Source of the DNA: Lachnospiraceae bacterium
GTDB lineage: Bacteria > Bacillota > Clostridia > Lachnospirales > Lachnospiraceae
Direction of reading: 5' to 3'
DNA: 64,000 nucleotides
NCBI GenBank assembly: GCA_028693165.1
Contig: JAQUVX010000020.1
Coordinates: forward strand, 19,421-83,420
Shown: positions 8,785 to 18,057 of the stretch, in pieces
How the letters are laid out: every line of letters starts with the position of its first letter
How positions within the stretch are numbered: position 1 is the stretch's first letter
The notes under the pieces: model-generated
Seen by the model: only the letters and a program-made list of their open reading frames with translations
Database searches by the model: none
What the model was told of the DNA's origin: nothing
Made by a program: the position numbers and the translations under genes

Positions 8785-10446
8785 TTAGTTCCCCTTCAGT
8801 ACAGCTCCCTGATCTGCGCTGGTTACCAGCTGCGCGTAGCGCTTCAGATAGCCGGATACCTCTTTGATCTTTGGTGTCCACGCAGCACGGCGTTTTGCCA
8901 GCTCCTCATCCGACACCTTCATGTTGATGGTGTTGGCATTGATGTCGATCGCGATCAGATCGCCCTCTTCTACCAGACCGATCGGGCCGCCTGCTGCCGC
9001 CTCCGGACATACGTGTCCGATGGAAGCTCCGCGGGAAGCGCCGCTGAAACGTCCGTCTGTGATCAATGCCACCGAAGATCCAAGTCCCATCCCTGCGATT
9101 GCAGAAGTCGGGTTCAGCATCTCTCGCATACCCGGGCCGCCCTTCGGGCCCTCGTAGCGAATGACAACCACATCGCCTGCCACGATCCTGCCGCTCTTGA
9201 TGGCATCGATCGCATCCTCTTCACTGTCGAAGACGCGCGCCGGGCCTTCATGTACCAGCATCTCCGGTACCACGGCGGAACGCTTCACCACGCAGGAATC
9301 CGGTGCCAGGTTGCCGCGCAGCACCGCGATGCCGCCGGTTCTGGAATATGGATTGTCGAGCGGACGGATGACCTCCGGATCTTTATTCACACAGTCTTTG
9401 ATATTTTCGCCCACGGTCTTGCCCGTTACCGTCATGCAGTCCAGGTTCAGAAGACCAAGCTGGCTGACCTCGTTCATCACCGCATAAATACCGCCTGCCT
9501 CGTTTAAATCTTCCATATAAGTCGGGCCTGCCGGTGCCAGATGGCACAGGTTCGGGGTCTTGGCGCTGATCTCGTTGGCGATGTCCACGTTCAGCTCCAC
9601 GCCTGCCTCATGTGCGATGGCCGGCAGATGCAGCATACTGTTGGTGCTGCAGCCCAGAGCCATATCCATGGTCAGTGCGTTGCGGAATGCCTTTTCAGTC
9701 ATAATATCTCTCGGACAGATATTCTTCTTTAACAGCTCCATGACTGCCATGCCTGCGTGCTTTGCCAGCACCAGACGCTCAGAATAGACCGCCGGGATCG
9801 TGCCGTTGCCCTGAAGTCCCATACCAAGGACCTCGGTCAGGCAGTTCATACTGTTTGCGGTGTACATACCAGAGCAGGAACCACAGGTCGGGCAGACCTT
9901 GCACTCAAATTCTTTGACATCGTCCTCGGTCATCGTGCCTGCCGCGTAGGAACCAACCGCCTCAAACATACTGGAAAGGCTGCGTTTCTGGCCTTTCACA
10001 CGTCCGGCCAGCATCGGGCCGCCGCTCACAAATACAGTCGGAATGTTCAGACGGGCTGCTACCATCAGAAGTCCAGGCACATTCTTGTCACAGTTCGGAA
10101 CCATAACCAGCGCGTCAAACTGATGAGCCAGCGCCATGCACTCCGTCGAATCTGCAATCAGGTCTCTGGTGACCAGAGAATACTTCATGCCCTCATGTCC
10201 CATAGCAATCCCATCACAGACTGCAATAGCCGGGAATACAATCGGGGTTCCGCCTGCCATAGCGACGCCCTGTTTCACTGCTTCCACGATCTTATCCAGG
10301 TGCATATGACCCGGAACGATCTCATTGTAAGAACTCACGATGCCGATGAGCGGCTGTTTGATCTCTTCGTCGGTCAATCCCAGGGCCCGAAATAAGGAGC
10401 GGGCCGGTGCCTGCTGCATACCGGATTTTGCGTTGTCACTTCTCAT
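8785..10446 (-). CDS. ilvD: Dihydroxy-acid dehydratase
   Basis: Fe-S dehydratase forming the 2-keto acids that are transaminated to valine and isoleucine. The 553-residue product shows the cluster and metal ligands in NCDKNVPG and [18 protein letters not shown], plus the catalytic-site block [15 protein letters not shown] near the C terminus. Length is normal. It lies 17 bases after leuB, well within operon spacing. Its oxygen-sensitive cluster type suits an anaerobe. Confidence 0.97.
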   Translation of the reverse strand: MRSDNAKSGMQQAPARSLFRALGLTDEEIKQPLIGIVSSYNEIVPGHMHLDKIVEAVKQGVAMAGGTPIVFPAIAVCDGIAMGHEGMKYSLVTRDLIADSTECMALAHQFDALVMVPNCDKNVPGLLMVAARLNIPTVFVSGGPMLAGRVKGQKRSLSSMFEAVGSYAAGTMTEDDVKEFECKVCPTCGSCSGMYTANSMNCLTEVLGMGLQGNGTIPAVYSERLVLAKHAGMAVMELLKKNICPRDIMTEKAFRNALTMDMALGCSTNSMLHLPAIAHEAGVELNVDIANEISAKTPNLCHLAPAGPTYMEDLNEAGGIYAVMNEVSQLGLLNLDCMTVTGKTVGENIKDCVNKDPEVIRPLDNPYSRTGGIAVLRGNLAPDSCVVKRSAVVPEMLVHEGPARVFDSEEDAIDAIKSGRIVAGDVVVIRYEGPKGGPGMREMLNPTSAIAGMGLGSSVALITDGRFSGASRGASIGHVCPEAAAGGPIGLVEEGDLIAIDINANTINMKVSDEELAKRRAAWTPKIKEVSGYLKRYAQLVTSADQGAVLKGN

Positions 10447-10463
10447 CTTTTTTTCCTCCTGTT

Positions 10464-11549
10464 TTACTTAATATAGGTAACAATCAGATCACCCATCTGG
10501 GTGGTTCCGACTTTTTTGCATCCCTCTGACATAATATCGACCGTGCGGTATCCGTCGGTCAGAACCTGCTGTACCGCCGCTTCCATAGCATCTGCCTCTT
10601 TGTCCAGATCAAAGGAATAACGAAGCATCATCGCTGCGGAAAGAATGGTTGCGATCGGGTTTGCAATGTCTTTGCCTGCAATATCCGGTGCGGATCCGTG
10701 GCTTGGCTCGTACATACCGAACTTGCCTTCATTCAGGCTTGCAGAGGACAGCATTCCGATGGAACCGGTAATCATGCTCGCCTCGTCGGACAAGATGTCT
10801 CCAAACATATTCTCGGTCAGGATCACATCAAACTGTCCCGGATTCATGACCAGCTGCATCGCGCAGTTGTCGACCAGCATATGCTCTATCCTGACTTCCG
10901 GATAATCCTTCGCGACCTCCTCAACGACCTTTCTCCAAAGTCTGGAAGAATCAAGCACGTTGGCCTTATCCACACTGATCACGTGCTTGCTGCGCTTCAT
11001 GGCAATGTCGAATGCCTTGACCGCGATGCGGCGGATCTCGTTTTCATTGTAGGTGAGGGTGTCGGTCGCCTGCCGCACGCCGTTCACTTCCTCGGTGTGG
11101 CGCTCTCCGAAATACAGACCGCCGGTCAGCTCCCGCATGATAACCATGTCAAAACCGTCGCCGATGATCTCTTTCTTCAGCGGGCATGCGTCTGCCAGCT
11201 CCTTGTAAAGATAAGCCGGGCGAATGTTTGCAAATAAATTGAGACCCTTGCGAATCGCCAGCAGCCCCGCCTCAGGTCTCAGGTTTGGTGCCACGTCGTA
11301 CCATCTTGAATTTCCCACGTTGCCGCCGACTGCTCCGAGCAGGACCGCATCGCTCTGTTTTGCTTTGTTTAATGCTTCCTCCGTCAGAGGAACGCCGTAT
11401 GCATCGATGGAGCATCCGCCCATCAGCACTTCCGTATATGAGAATGTGTGTCCATACACCTTGCCAACCTGATCTAATACCTTGCATGCTTCCCGAACGA
11501 TCTCCGGTCCAATTCCGTCTCCCGGGATGGTTACAATCTTGCAATCCAT
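10464..11549 (-). CDS. leuB: 3-isopropylmalate dehydrogenase
   Basis: NAD-dependent oxidative decarboxylation of 3-isopropylmalate in leucine synthesis. The 361-residue chain has the N-terminal [14 protein letters not shown], the [12 protein letters not shown] substrate loop and the [14 protein letters not shown] cofactor loop. I place the start at the ATG at 11549 because AGAGGAG lies seven bases ahead of it; an in-frame ATG at 11579 would add ten untypical residues. It is the first gene of the six-gene operon. The leucine genes leuA, leuC and leuD are not in the window. Confidence 0.96.
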   Translation of the reverse strand: MDCKIVTIPGDGIGPEIVREACKVLDQVGKVYGHTFSYTEVLMGGCSIDAYGVPLTEEALNKAKQSDAVLLGAVGGNVGNSRWYDVAPNLRPEAGLLAIRKGLNLFANIRPAYLYKELADACPLKKEIIGDGFDMVIMRELTGGLYFGERHTEEVNGVRQATDTLTYNENEIRRIAVKAFDIAMKRSKHVISVDKANVLDSSRLWRKVVEEVAKDYPEVRIEHMLVDNCAMQLVMNPGQFDVILTENMFGDILSDEASMITGSIGMLSSASLNEGKFGMYEPSHGSAPDIAGKDIANPIATILSAAMMLRYSFDLDKEADAMEAAVQQVLTDGYRTVDIMSEGCKKVGTTQMGDLIVTYIK

Positions 11550-11605
11550 GTTCTGTCTCCTCTTTTCATTCCCGTTCATTTCGATTCTTAAGGGTGTTTC
11601 TTCTC

Positions 11606-11634
11606 ATATTAACGCATTTCAAATCATTTTTCAA
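11606..11634 (-). promoter_or_regulatory. Promoter of the leuB-ilvD-ilvB-serC-serA-DUF1015 operon
   Basis: Leftward TTGAAA (11629-11634) and TAATAT (11606-11611) are separated by 17 bases, giving a leader of about 50 bases before leuB. The -35 coincides with a perfect dyad TTTCAACTGAAA (11629-11640). Confidence 0.6.
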
Positions 11635-11686
11635 CTGAAAGACTTTAATTTGTTTTGAATATCCATACGAGATAGGAATTGATTGT

Positions 11687-11701
11687 ATAACCTGTAGTTA
11701 T
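11687..11701. promoter_or_regulatory. Candidate operator upstream of the leuB operon
   Basis: A perfect dyad ATAAC-N5-GTTAT lies about 95 bases upstream of the predicted transcription start. Its T-N11-A shape resembles LysR-family activator sites, but the cognate regulator is not in the window. No T-box or riboswitch is seen in the leader. Confidence 0.35.
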
Positions 11702-11761
11702 CTTGATGGATTTTATTAGAACAATGGAGTGGTCATACTGACACGCGTCCGCCTGCAATAG

Positions 11762-11803
11762 AAAAAAATGGGAGCAGGCCTGTTTGCCAGACCGCTCCCA
11801 TTT
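11762..11803 (-). terminator. Terminator of the two-gene wall-repeat operon
   Basis: A perfect ten-base stem AAATGGGAGC/GCTCCCATTT is followed, in the leftward direction, by a continuing T tract. It lies about 80 bases after the stop of the second wall-repeat gene. Confidence 0.8.
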
Positions 11804-11885
11804 CGTGTTCATTTCCATTCTTATTCGTCTTATTTCACATGTGCTGTTTGGTATATGCTGTTTCGTATGCGCGATCTCGCGTATA

Positions 11886-12278
11886 CTATTTCGCTTTCGT
11901 CCATGCTCCGTCTTTTCCTACATAGTAGCTGTCAATCGTGGTATCTGTGACCATGACATGATTCTCGTCAAAATAGTACCATTTGCCATCAATCTCCTGC
12001 CATCCAGTCGCGGCCGCCCCGCTTCCGTCAAGCCAATACCAGACTTCCCCGGCTTTATGCCACTTCTTGACCGCCATCGCTCCGTCTTCCTCGATCCAGA
12101 ACAGGGAATCGCCATTCTTGACCCACTGGTTCTTCGCCATCTTGCCGCTGCTGCTGTAATAATTCCAGACACCATCATTGGCAACCCAGCCTGTCTCAGC
12201 AAATCCGACAAAGGCAGAAGACAGTGTCATGACCGCGGCCAAAGCCAGTACCGCAAGACCGTTCGTCTTCCTCCTCAT
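11886..12278 (-). CDS. Small secreted protein with choline-binding-like wall repeats
   Basis: A 130-residue exported protein. An N-terminal signal peptide (about residues 1-29, ending near AFVGFAETG) is followed entirely by about four aromatic repeats with the cell-wall/choline-binding pattern, for example GWQEIDGKWYYFDENHVMVT. No catalytic domain is present. Such repeats bind teichoic-acid choline or other wall ligands in known proteins; the ligand here is unknown. A GGAGG site stands seven bases ahead of the ATG. It lies 15 bases downstream of a paralogue and probably shares its transcript. Confidence 0.85.
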   Translation of the reverse strand: MRRKTNGLAVLALAAVMTLSSAFVGFAETGWVANDGVWNYYSSSGKMAKNQWVKNGDSLFWIEEDGAMAVKKWHKAGEVWYWLDGSGAAATGWQEIDGKWYYFDENHVMVTDTTIDSYYVGKDGAWTKAK

Positions 12279-12293
12279 ACTGATTCCTCCATC

Positions 12294-12830
12294 CTATTTC
12301 ATGCGTCTGCCCTGAGCATCTACGCGGCCGCCGCCCGGCACCAGCGCATCGACTGCCAGCGCGCCGCTCTTTAAGAAGTAAAATTCCTCACCATCCACGG
12401 TCTTCCAACCGTTCTTCAGGGCCTTACCGTTATCCTGGAAATAGTACCATTTGCCCTCCGGATCCTGAATCCAGGAGGAGACTGCCATCTTGCCATCTTC
12501 TAACAGCCAGTAAGAATCCGATCCATTGTTCTGGATCAGCATCTGGTTGGTCAGAATGGTACCGCCGCCATCCACGTAATACCATGCATTTCCATCATTT
12601 ACCCACTGTGTCGCCGCCATCGTTCCGTCACTGTTCACCCAGTAGGCCGTCGCTCCGGCAGTCTCGGTCGCCTCGGTTCTGATCCAGGTATTCTTTGCTA
12701 CACTTCCATCATCCAGATAGTAAAACCACTTGCCTCCCGTTTTGCCCCACTCAGCTGCAAATGCCGCTGTACTGGACAACATGGACAGTGCCAGTGCTGC
12801 CGCCGTAATTGCCATAAATTTTCTCTTCAT
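12294..12830 (-). CDS. Secreted protein with choline-binding-like wall repeats
   Basis: A 178-residue exported protein with a signal peptide (MKRKFMAITAAALALSMLSS onward, cleavage near AFAAEW) and about six aromatic repeats such as GKWFYYLDDGSVAKNTWI and NAWYYVDGGGTILTN. Like its downstream neighbour it has repeats only, with no attached enzyme. The pair probably arose by duplication and is cotranscribed from the promoter at 12898-12926. Possible roles are wall coating, adhesion or a scaffold for another protein; none is shown by the sequence. Confidence 0.86.
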   Translation of the reverse strand: MKRKFMAITAAALALSMLSSTAAFAAEWGKTGGKWFYYLDDGSVAKNTWIRTEATETAGATAYWVNSDGTMAATQWVNDGNAWYYVDGGGTILTNQMLIQNNGSDSYWLLEDGKMAVSSWIQDPEGKWYYFQDNGKALKNGWKTVDGEEFYFLKSGALAVDALVPGGGRVDAQGRRMK

Positions 12831-12897
12831 ATGTTTTCATTCTCCTTTTCTCGTACCAATACGGTCCATTTAAGCAAAATTTTCCGTTTCTAAGCTA

Positions 12898-12926
12898 ATC
12901 ATACGGTTTGCACTACTTTTTGTCAA
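12898..12926 (-). promoter_or_regulatory. Promoter of the wall-repeat operon
   Basis: Leftward TTGACA (12921-12926), a 17-base spacer and TATGAT (12898-12903) form a near-consensus sigma-A promoter about 70 bases ahead of the start codon. Confidence 0.75.
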
Positions 12927-13030
12927 CGCCTTTTTCCCTTGATAATCTGACGATTTCCTTTCATTTGGATTACTATTTCACAAAGGCGGGCGGATATTGA
13001 GGCAAGTATTACCCCATCATTTGCGAACTA

Positions 13031-13039
13031 TGGTATAAT
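13031..13039 (+). promoter_or_regulatory. Extended -10 promoter of the polysaccharide deacetylase gene
   Basis: TGG followed by TATAAT (13034-13039) forms an extended -10 element without a clear -35. Transcription would begin near 13046, which argues against an ATG at 13052 and for the ATG at 13073. Confidence 0.6.
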
Positions 13040-13072
13040 GGAAGTATTAAAATGGACAGGGGGAATCCAATC

Positions 13073-13993
13073 ATGAGATTTTTACACGGATCATCACACT
13101 ACAGAACATGGCTCTCCATCTCTGCACTCACCATCGCGCTCAGCACTGCCGGCAGCTTCGCAATTCCGGCTGCGACAGTCACGCCGCCGACCCACACAAA
13201 AACAGAATCCGGCCCTGGCGTGACCGCCGAGTCTGGCAGCAGTGCAGAATCTGCCGGCGCGGCATCCGAATCCACGCCGGGCACAACCGCCACGCAGCTC
13301 CAGCGCCGCCTGGTTCCGGATGCCACTTCCAACAACTATGCCGGCAAAAAGGCCGAACCAATCTTTCGGGTACGCACAGAAAAGCCGCAAGTCGCACTGT
13401 CGTTCGATGCCGGATCTACAAAGGGCCAGGCCGCTCTCATCATGGATATTCTGGAGAAATATAACTTGAAATCCACTTTTTTCCTGACCGCAGACTGGAT
13501 GCGCCAGAACCCGGAGGATACCAAAACAATTGTTGCACGCGGCCATGAGATCGGCAATCACAGTGTCAGCCATCCTTCCTTCCCCAAGCTGTCCAAAGCG
13601 CATATGCTGACCCAGCTTCAGGAGACCCACCAGGTGGCAAAAGACTTAACCGACGTGGACATGTGCCTCTTCCGCTTCCCCTATGGCGACTACAGCAATG
13701 CGGCCGTGGACGCAGTCAAGGAATGCGGCTATTACGGAATCCAGTGGAGTGTCGATTCCATCGACTGGAGAAATGAAGGCCGCCAGATCATCATCGACCG
13801 GGTCTTAAACCACAAGAATCTTGGCAGCGGCTCCATCGTCCTGATGCACATGGCCGCCACCTATACACCGTCCGCGCTGGAAGAGATCATTCAGGGAATC
13901 CAGGCCAAAGGTTATGAGATCGTTCCGGTATCGGAACTGATCTATGAAAACAATTATCATATGGATGCCGCCGGAAATCAGATTCCCAACTAG
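13073..13993 (+). CDS. Secreted polysaccharide deacetylase (NodB homology domain)
   Basis: Carbohydrate esterase family 4-type enzyme, predicted to remove acetyl groups from peptidoglycan or another amino sugar polymer outside the cell. The 306-residue chain has a signal anchor, a Ser/Thr/Ala-rich linker and a NodB domain (from about residue 105). Motifs are SFDAGS, HEIGNHSVSHP (metal histidines), RFPYGD, DSIDW and IVLMHMA. The first motif has DA where most family members have DD, so one usual metal ligand is replaced. The start at 13073 is chosen from the promoter position and an AGGGGG site. It is alone on its strand and ends at a bidirectional terminator. Confidence 0.92.
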   Translation: MRFLHGSSHYRTWLSISALTIALSTAGSFAIPAATVTPPTHTKTESGPGVTAESGSSAESAGAASESTPGTTATQLQRRLVPDATSNNYAGKKAEPIFRVRTEKPQVALSFDAGSTKGQAALIMDILEKYNLKSTFFLTADWMRQNPEDTKTIVARGHEIGNHSVSHPSFPKLSKAHMLTQLQETHQVAKDLTDVDMCLFRFPYGDYSNAAVDAVKECGYYGIQWSVDSIDWRNEGRQIIIDRVLNHKNLGSGSIVLMHMAATYTPSALEEIIQGIQAKGYEIVPVSELIYENNYHMDAAGNQIPN

Positions 13994-14023
13994 AGAACAT
14001 TGTGTTTTGAGACATGAAAAGAA

Positions 14024-14056
14024 GCCCAAACCGCAGCTGATTATCACGGTTTGGGC
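14024..14056. terminator. Bidirectional terminator between deacetylase and DUF1292 genes
   Basis: A perfect ten-base stem GCCCAAACCG/CGGTTTGGGC separates convergent genes and has T-rich flanks in both directions. Confidence 0.8.
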
Positions 14057-14079
14057 CTCTGTTTTCCTACGCTGTTTTC

Positions 14080-14409
14080 TTACTCTACTTCATCCTCGCC
14101 GACTTCCTCGTCGAACTCCTCGTCCTCCAGCAGTTCATCAAATGCAGCGGCAACAACCTCGTACTCATCGTCGTCTTCGATGTTGTCCAGGTTCGGATTG
14201 CCCTCTTTGTCCTCAGAATAACGGTACAGATATACTTCGCCTTCGTCAGCCTCTTCTCCTTCGATCGGAAGCAGTGCAATGTACTCGCGCTCTCCTGCAT
14301 CAAAAATCGTCAGAACCACACACTCAAGTTCTTTTCCATCATCCAGGGTAAGGGTAACGGTCATCTCTTCATCCTGCTGCTCCAACTCTTCTTTTGGATC
14401 CTGTGCCAT
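14080..14409 (-). CDS. DUF1292 family acidic protein
   Basis: A 109-residue, strongly acidic protein. The core MTVTLTLDDGKELECVVLTI and the following YIALLPIE and YLYRYSE blocks identify DUF1292, a family widespread in Firmicutes with no settled function. In many clostridia these proteins sit near ruvX/yrzL-type genes, a context not present here. The gene has its own promoter (14494-14522) and a dyad in its leader. It is probably a soluble cytoplasmic protein. Confidence 0.88.
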   Translation of the reverse strand: MAQDPKEELEQQDEEMTVTLTLDDGKELECVVLTIFDAGEREYIALLPIEGEEADEGEVYLYRYSEDKEGNPNLDNIEDDDEYEVVAAAFDELLEDEEFDEEVGEDEVE

Positions 14410-14456
14410 ATAGATACCTCTCTCTTTTCTCTGCGTATTCGTGTTGCAGTTGACTT

Positions 14457-14489
14457 GTAACGGCTCAAGATTCGTACCTTGAACGTTAC
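14457..14489. repeat. Inverted repeat at the predicted 5' end of the DUF1292 transcript
   Basis: GTAACG and CAAG segments are mirrored by CTTG and CGTTAC across an eight-base centre, with slightly unequal spacing in the arms. It starts almost at the predicted transcription start and could be a 5' stem-loop or an operator. Confidence 0.4.
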
Positions 14490-14493
14490 CTTA

Positions 14494-14522
14494 ACTTTAT
14501 CAGAATCCCACTATAAAATCAA
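14494..14522 (-). promoter_or_regulatory. Promoter of the DUF1292 gene
   Basis: Leftward TTGATT (14517-14522) and TAAAGT (14494-14499) are separated by 17 bases. Confidence 0.5.
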
Positions 14523-14577
14523 GGACTATTACACATGTACTGCAAAGTAATATTTCCGCCCCGCTGCCCGATCCGGC

Positions 14578-15102
14578 CTAATACTCAATCCCCTCCCGTG
14601 CCGCGGCACCTTCCTGGAATGGATGCTTCACTGCCCGGATCTCCGAGACATAATCCGCCAGCGCCACCAGTGCATCGGAAGGATTTCTTCCGGTCATCAC
14701 GACCTCCAGATTTTCCGGCCTGTTCTTCAGAAAATCCACCACCGCAGTCTCCGGCACCATGTCGTATTGGCACGAGGCCATCAGCTCATCCAGAATCAGA
14801 AGATCATAGCCGCCTTCCACTGCCTCGCGGCAGGCCGTCTCGAACCGCTGCTTAAAATACACCGCCGCCTCAGCTTTCTCCGTCTCCGTCATCCGAAACA
14901 CAAAGCCGAAGATCCGGTCACACGGTGTCACCGTGATCCCGGGAATCTGCCGCAGCATCGGCACCTCGCCGGAATCCTCCGTCTTTAAGAAGCGCACAAT
15001 CAGCACACGTTTTCCACGCCCCGCCGCGCGAACCGCCAGCCCGACCGCCGCCGTCGTCTTGCCCTTGCCGTCGCCGCAGTAAATATGAATATAACCCTTC
15101 AT
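14578..15102 (-). CDS. Corrinoid adenosyltransferase (CobO/BtuR/CobA family)
   Basis: ATP:cob(I)alamin adenosyltransferase that attaches the 5'-deoxyadenosyl group to cobalt in coenzyme B12 synthesis or salvage. The 174-residue protein opens with IHIYCGDGKGKTTAAVGLA, the P-loop of this family, and contains LLILDELMASCQY (Walker B-like) and VVMTGRNPSDALVALADYV. The length is standard. It begins 21 bases after the helicase stop, so it may share that transcript. No other cobalamin genes are nearby. Confidence 0.93.
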   Translation of the reverse strand: MKGYIHIYCGDGKGKTTAAVGLAVRAAGRGKRVLIVRFLKTEDSGEVPMLRQIPGITVTPCDRIFGFVFRMTETEKAEAAVYFKQRFETACREAVEGGYDLLILDELMASCQYDMVPETAVVDFLKNRPENLEVVMTGRNPSDALVALADYVSEIRAVKHPFQEGAAAREGIEY

Positions 15103-15123
15103 GTCAATGCCTCCTCATTCCAA

Positions 15124-16986
15124 CTATAGCGTCCTTCCTGTTCCCAGATATTCGTCGATAAACCGCGACCGATCCTGAACCTTCCCATACCGCTCCTTCG
15201 TATAGCACACATGCAGCCGCTCCTTCGCCCGGGTCATCGCCACATAGAACATCCGCCGCTCTTCCTCTAAATCCGTGTCCAACACAGCTCTGTGATGCGG
15301 GGTCACCCGTTCGTTGGCATCCAGAATATAGACTACCGGGAACTCCAGTCCCTTCGCGCTGTGCATGGTCATCAGCGACACGCAGTCCAGATCCCGTTCC
15401 TTTCGGTTCTGGGCCTGCTGCTTCAGCTGATCTCCGTATTCCTTCATATGTGTAAACCACGCATCCATCGTCTTGTACCCGGCCGCACTCTCCTGTAGCT
15501 GATCCGCCATCTCCAAAAGCTCCTCCGGCTTCATGCGCCGGTACTCCGCATACTCCCTCAGATAATCGTCATATCCCACCGCCTTACGAATATAATTCAC
15601 CGCCGCCACCGGTGCCAGTTTCCCGATCATCGCCAGGTCATATTCCAACTGCTCAATCCGTTCCACCATCCATGCCTTATCCTGATACCAGGACTTGACC
15701 GCATCCCAGGAAATGACCTGTCCTTCCAGCGCCTCCCGGTTGACATAACGTTTCGGCCGGTTGATGATGCGCAGCACCTCCGCACGTCTGGCCTGACGGT
15801 GCTTGGCAGACTCGTCCCCTGCAATGCGAATGTAGGCCAGAATGTCCTGGGTGATCCAGTGGTCATACAGATTGGGCAGCTCATCCCGCATTTGAAACGG
15901 TATATTATATTCCATCAGCCGTTCCATCAGAAGCCGCGGCTCCATATTCGTGCGGTACAATACGGCGATGTCCGACATATGGTATCCCATCTTCGTGTAA
16001 TCCAAAAGTTCCTCCACGATCCCGCGGGTCTCCGCCTGCGCATCCGGCCACACCGTAGTCGCAACCGGCCTTCCCTCGCCCTGCACCGCATGGATTTCTT
16101 TCGGATATCGGGTCTTGTTGTGGACGATCAATCGGCCTGCTGCATCCACAATCGTCGCCGTCGAGCGGTAATTAATCCCCAAAAGGGTCTGCTTCGCCTG
16201 GGGATAATCCTTTGTAAAGCCCAGCATAATCTCCGGCTTCGCCCCGCGAAACCGATAGATCGACTGGTCATCATCGCCCACGATAAACAGATTGTCCTCC
16301 GGCTTTGCCAGCATCTTCACAATCTCATATTGTACCCGGTTAATATCCTGAAATTCGTCAATCAGGATAAAACGGTATTTCTGCTGCCAGGCCGCCAGAA
16401 TATCCTTGCGCTGTACAAACAGTTCATAGCACATCACCAGCATATCGTCAAAATCCAGCAGTCCCTTATTTAACAGCGCATCCTCGTAGCCCTGGTAGAG
16501 TTTTTTGAAAATTTCCTCCGAGCAGTTCTTCGAATAATAATGCTCCAGATTCATCATCTCACCCTTGACCATGCTGATCTCCGACAGGATCGAACGGGTA
16601 AACTCCGCTTCATCCTCCACATCCACATGATGCTGGTCAATCAGCTCCCGCACGATCCGCACCCGCTGCTCCTCCCGCACAATGTTGCCGGCATCGTAGC
16701 GGTAGGCGTGCTTTAAAATGCTGAAAAACACCGCATGAAACGTACCGAAGCTGACCGGCAGCCTGCGTCCCTCCATCAGACTCGTGAAACGCTGCTTCAT
16801 CTCCGTCGCCGCCGCCTTCGTAAACGTGATAACCAGAATGCTTCCCGGCTCCACGCCCCGCTCCTGCACCAGATATTTGACCCGGTTGGTGATCACCGTC
16901 GTTTTGCCCGATCCAGGCCCCGCCAGCACCATCATCGGTCCCTCAAAATGCTGAATTGCGCGTAATTGTGATTCGTGAAATGCCAT
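15124..16986 (-). CDS. UvrD/Rep-like superfamily 1 DNA helicase
   Basis: ATP-dependent 3'-5' DNA helicase of the UvrD/PcrA/Rep group. Helicase motifs are visible in order: Q motif HESQLRAIQHFEG, motif I GPGSGKTT, motif II DEFQDIN, motif III GDDDQSIYRFRGA, motif V MTMHSAKGLEFPVVYI and motif VI YVAMTRAKERLHV. At 620 residues it is about 100 shorter than UvrD or PcrA and lacks their C-terminal tail, which resembles the shorter second paralogues of clostridia. It leads a likely two-gene unit with the adenosyltransferase gene. Its precise repair or replication role is not shown by the sequence. Confidence 0.93.
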   Translation of the reverse strand: MAFHESQLRAIQHFEGPMMVLAGPGSGKTTVITNRVKYLVQERGVEPGSILVITFTKAAATEMKQRFTSLMEGRRLPVSFGTFHAVFFSILKHAYRYDAGNIVREEQRVRIVRELIDQHHVDVEDEAEFTRSILSEISMVKGEMMNLEHYYSKNCSEEIFKKLYQGYEDALLNKGLLDFDDMLVMCYELFVQRKDILAAWQQKYRFILIDEFQDINRVQYEIVKMLAKPEDNLFIVGDDDQSIYRFRGAKPEIMLGFTKDYPQAKQTLLGINYRSTATIVDAAGRLIVHNKTRYPKEIHAVQGEGRPVATTVWPDAQAETRGIVEELLDYTKMGYHMSDIAVLYRTNMEPRLLMERLMEYNIPFQMRDELPNLYDHWITQDILAYIRIAGDESAKHRQARRAEVLRIINRPKRYVNREALEGQVISWDAVKSWYQDKAWMVERIEQLEYDLAMIGKLAPVAAVNYIRKAVGYDDYLREYAEYRRMKPEELLEMADQLQESAAGYKTMDAWFTHMKEYGDQLKQQAQNRKERDLDCVSLMTMHSAKGLEFPVVYILDANERVTPHHRAVLDTDLEEERRMFYVAMTRAKERLHVCYTKERYGKVQDRSRFIDEYLGTGRTL

Positions 16987-17106
16987 GCTGATCTGTCGTT
17001 CCTCTCTCTAGTTTGGAATCATTCTTCCATGAAATTCCGAGGATCTGATTATATGATTATATCGCGAATATGTCAACGCATTTGCTGTCTTTCACAGAAC
17101 TGGCCG

Positions 17107-18057
17107 TCAATGCCCCTCCGGTGCATGCAGTATTTTGTACAGTGCCTCTCTGTCCGCTTCCGGATACTGCTTCTTCAACTCCACGATCTTCTGCACGCGC
17201 TCTGTCGCTTCCTCCAGATGCTCCGCAATCGTTTCCACATCCAGGTGCTTTTCTAATTTATGAAGGATCTGGCTGATCACTTTCAGTTCCTCGCCTTCGA
17301 TTTTCCCTTCGATTTTTCCCTTGCGCTCTCCTTTGCTCTCGCCTTCACTCAGCTCATCCTGAAACAATTCTCTCAATGCCTCGCACACGTTCTTTTCCTC
17401 CTTAAACTTCTCCTTGTTTGCCCGGATAATAACATTCATAACCGACTGGTATAAATTCTGGTCTTTGTATTTCCCATATTCGCTGGACAGCTTTTGAATC
17501 TGGCCGGCGTCCCGGATGTCATTGGACAGGCTTTTCAGCCACAAATTGTCCGCCGCCGACAACTCCGTCAGGATGATCAGCTGCATCGGAATCTGCTGCA
17601 AATCCGCCGCAGCCTCAATATAATAGATACCTGCCTCCACCTGCGAAATCTGATATCCGCGCTCGCGCAGATGCTTCAGTAATTCGCGTGGGCGATGGCT
17701 GCTGACATACGTGATCGTCAGATCCTCAATCGGAATCTCATTGATCGTCTTTGTGTCCGATTTATAAAAGCACGCATAACCATATACTTTGTAAAAATCA
17801 TCGATGCTCAAATAATCGGTCGGACTCTTATATTCCACAAGATTGTGCTTTCGAAAAATACGGCCGATGTTCTTCTCAATCGGCTGATCCGCGTTCTTTT
17901 TTATAATGAGCACGTCAACCTCCTTCGGCTTCGTCCCGAGCTGATGTTCGTTCTCAAACGTCAGCCGGTCTGTCTCCTGTTCCAGTTCAATCTGAATCCC
18001 GGCATAAAATGCCGGATGCCACTGCAGTCCTTCCCTGTTCTCTGCGGGTACGCTCAT
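17107..18057 (-). CDS. PD-(D/E)XK nuclease-like protein with charged repeat tail
   Basis: A 316-residue protein of a type frequent and multicopy in Lachnospiraceae. The region KEVDVLIIKKN followed by NLVEYKSPTDYLSIDDFYK matches the Asp and E-X-K core of PD-(D/E)XK nuclease folds, as in Rpn/transposase-like proteins. The C-terminal part has a Gly/Lys/Glu repeat (SEGESKGERKGKIEGKIEGE, about 240-259) and ends in a probable coiled coil. The GGAGG site supports the start. No mobile-element ends are seen next to it. Homologues are sometimes annotated with unrelated enzyme names; I see no support for those. Confidence 0.75.
   Translation of the reverse strand: MSVPAENREGLQWHPAFYAGIQIELEQETDRLTFENEHQLGTKPKEVDVLIIKKNADQPIEKNIGRIFRKHNLVEYKSPTDYLSIDDFYKVYGYACFYKSDTKTINEIPIEDLTITYVSSHRPRELLKHLRERGYQISQVEAGIYYIEAAADLQQIPMQLIILTELSAADNLWLKSLSNDIRDAGQIQKLSSEYGKYKDQNLYQSVMNVIIRANKEKFKEEKNVCEALRELFQDELSEGESKGERKGKIEGKIEGEELKVISQILHKLEKHLDVETIAEHLEEATERVQKIVELKKQYPEADREALYKILHAPEGH

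Noticed and set aside
11550-11760. T-box or leader peptide attenuator ahead of leuB
   Set aside because: No T-box sequence, no terminator between promoter and leuB and no leucine-rich short frame; only a 50-base leader.
17107-18057. Calling this gene an isopropylmalate dehydrogenase or similar enzyme, as some homologues are labelled
   Set aside because: None of the dehydrogenase motifs are present, whereas a PD-(D/E)XK core is visible.
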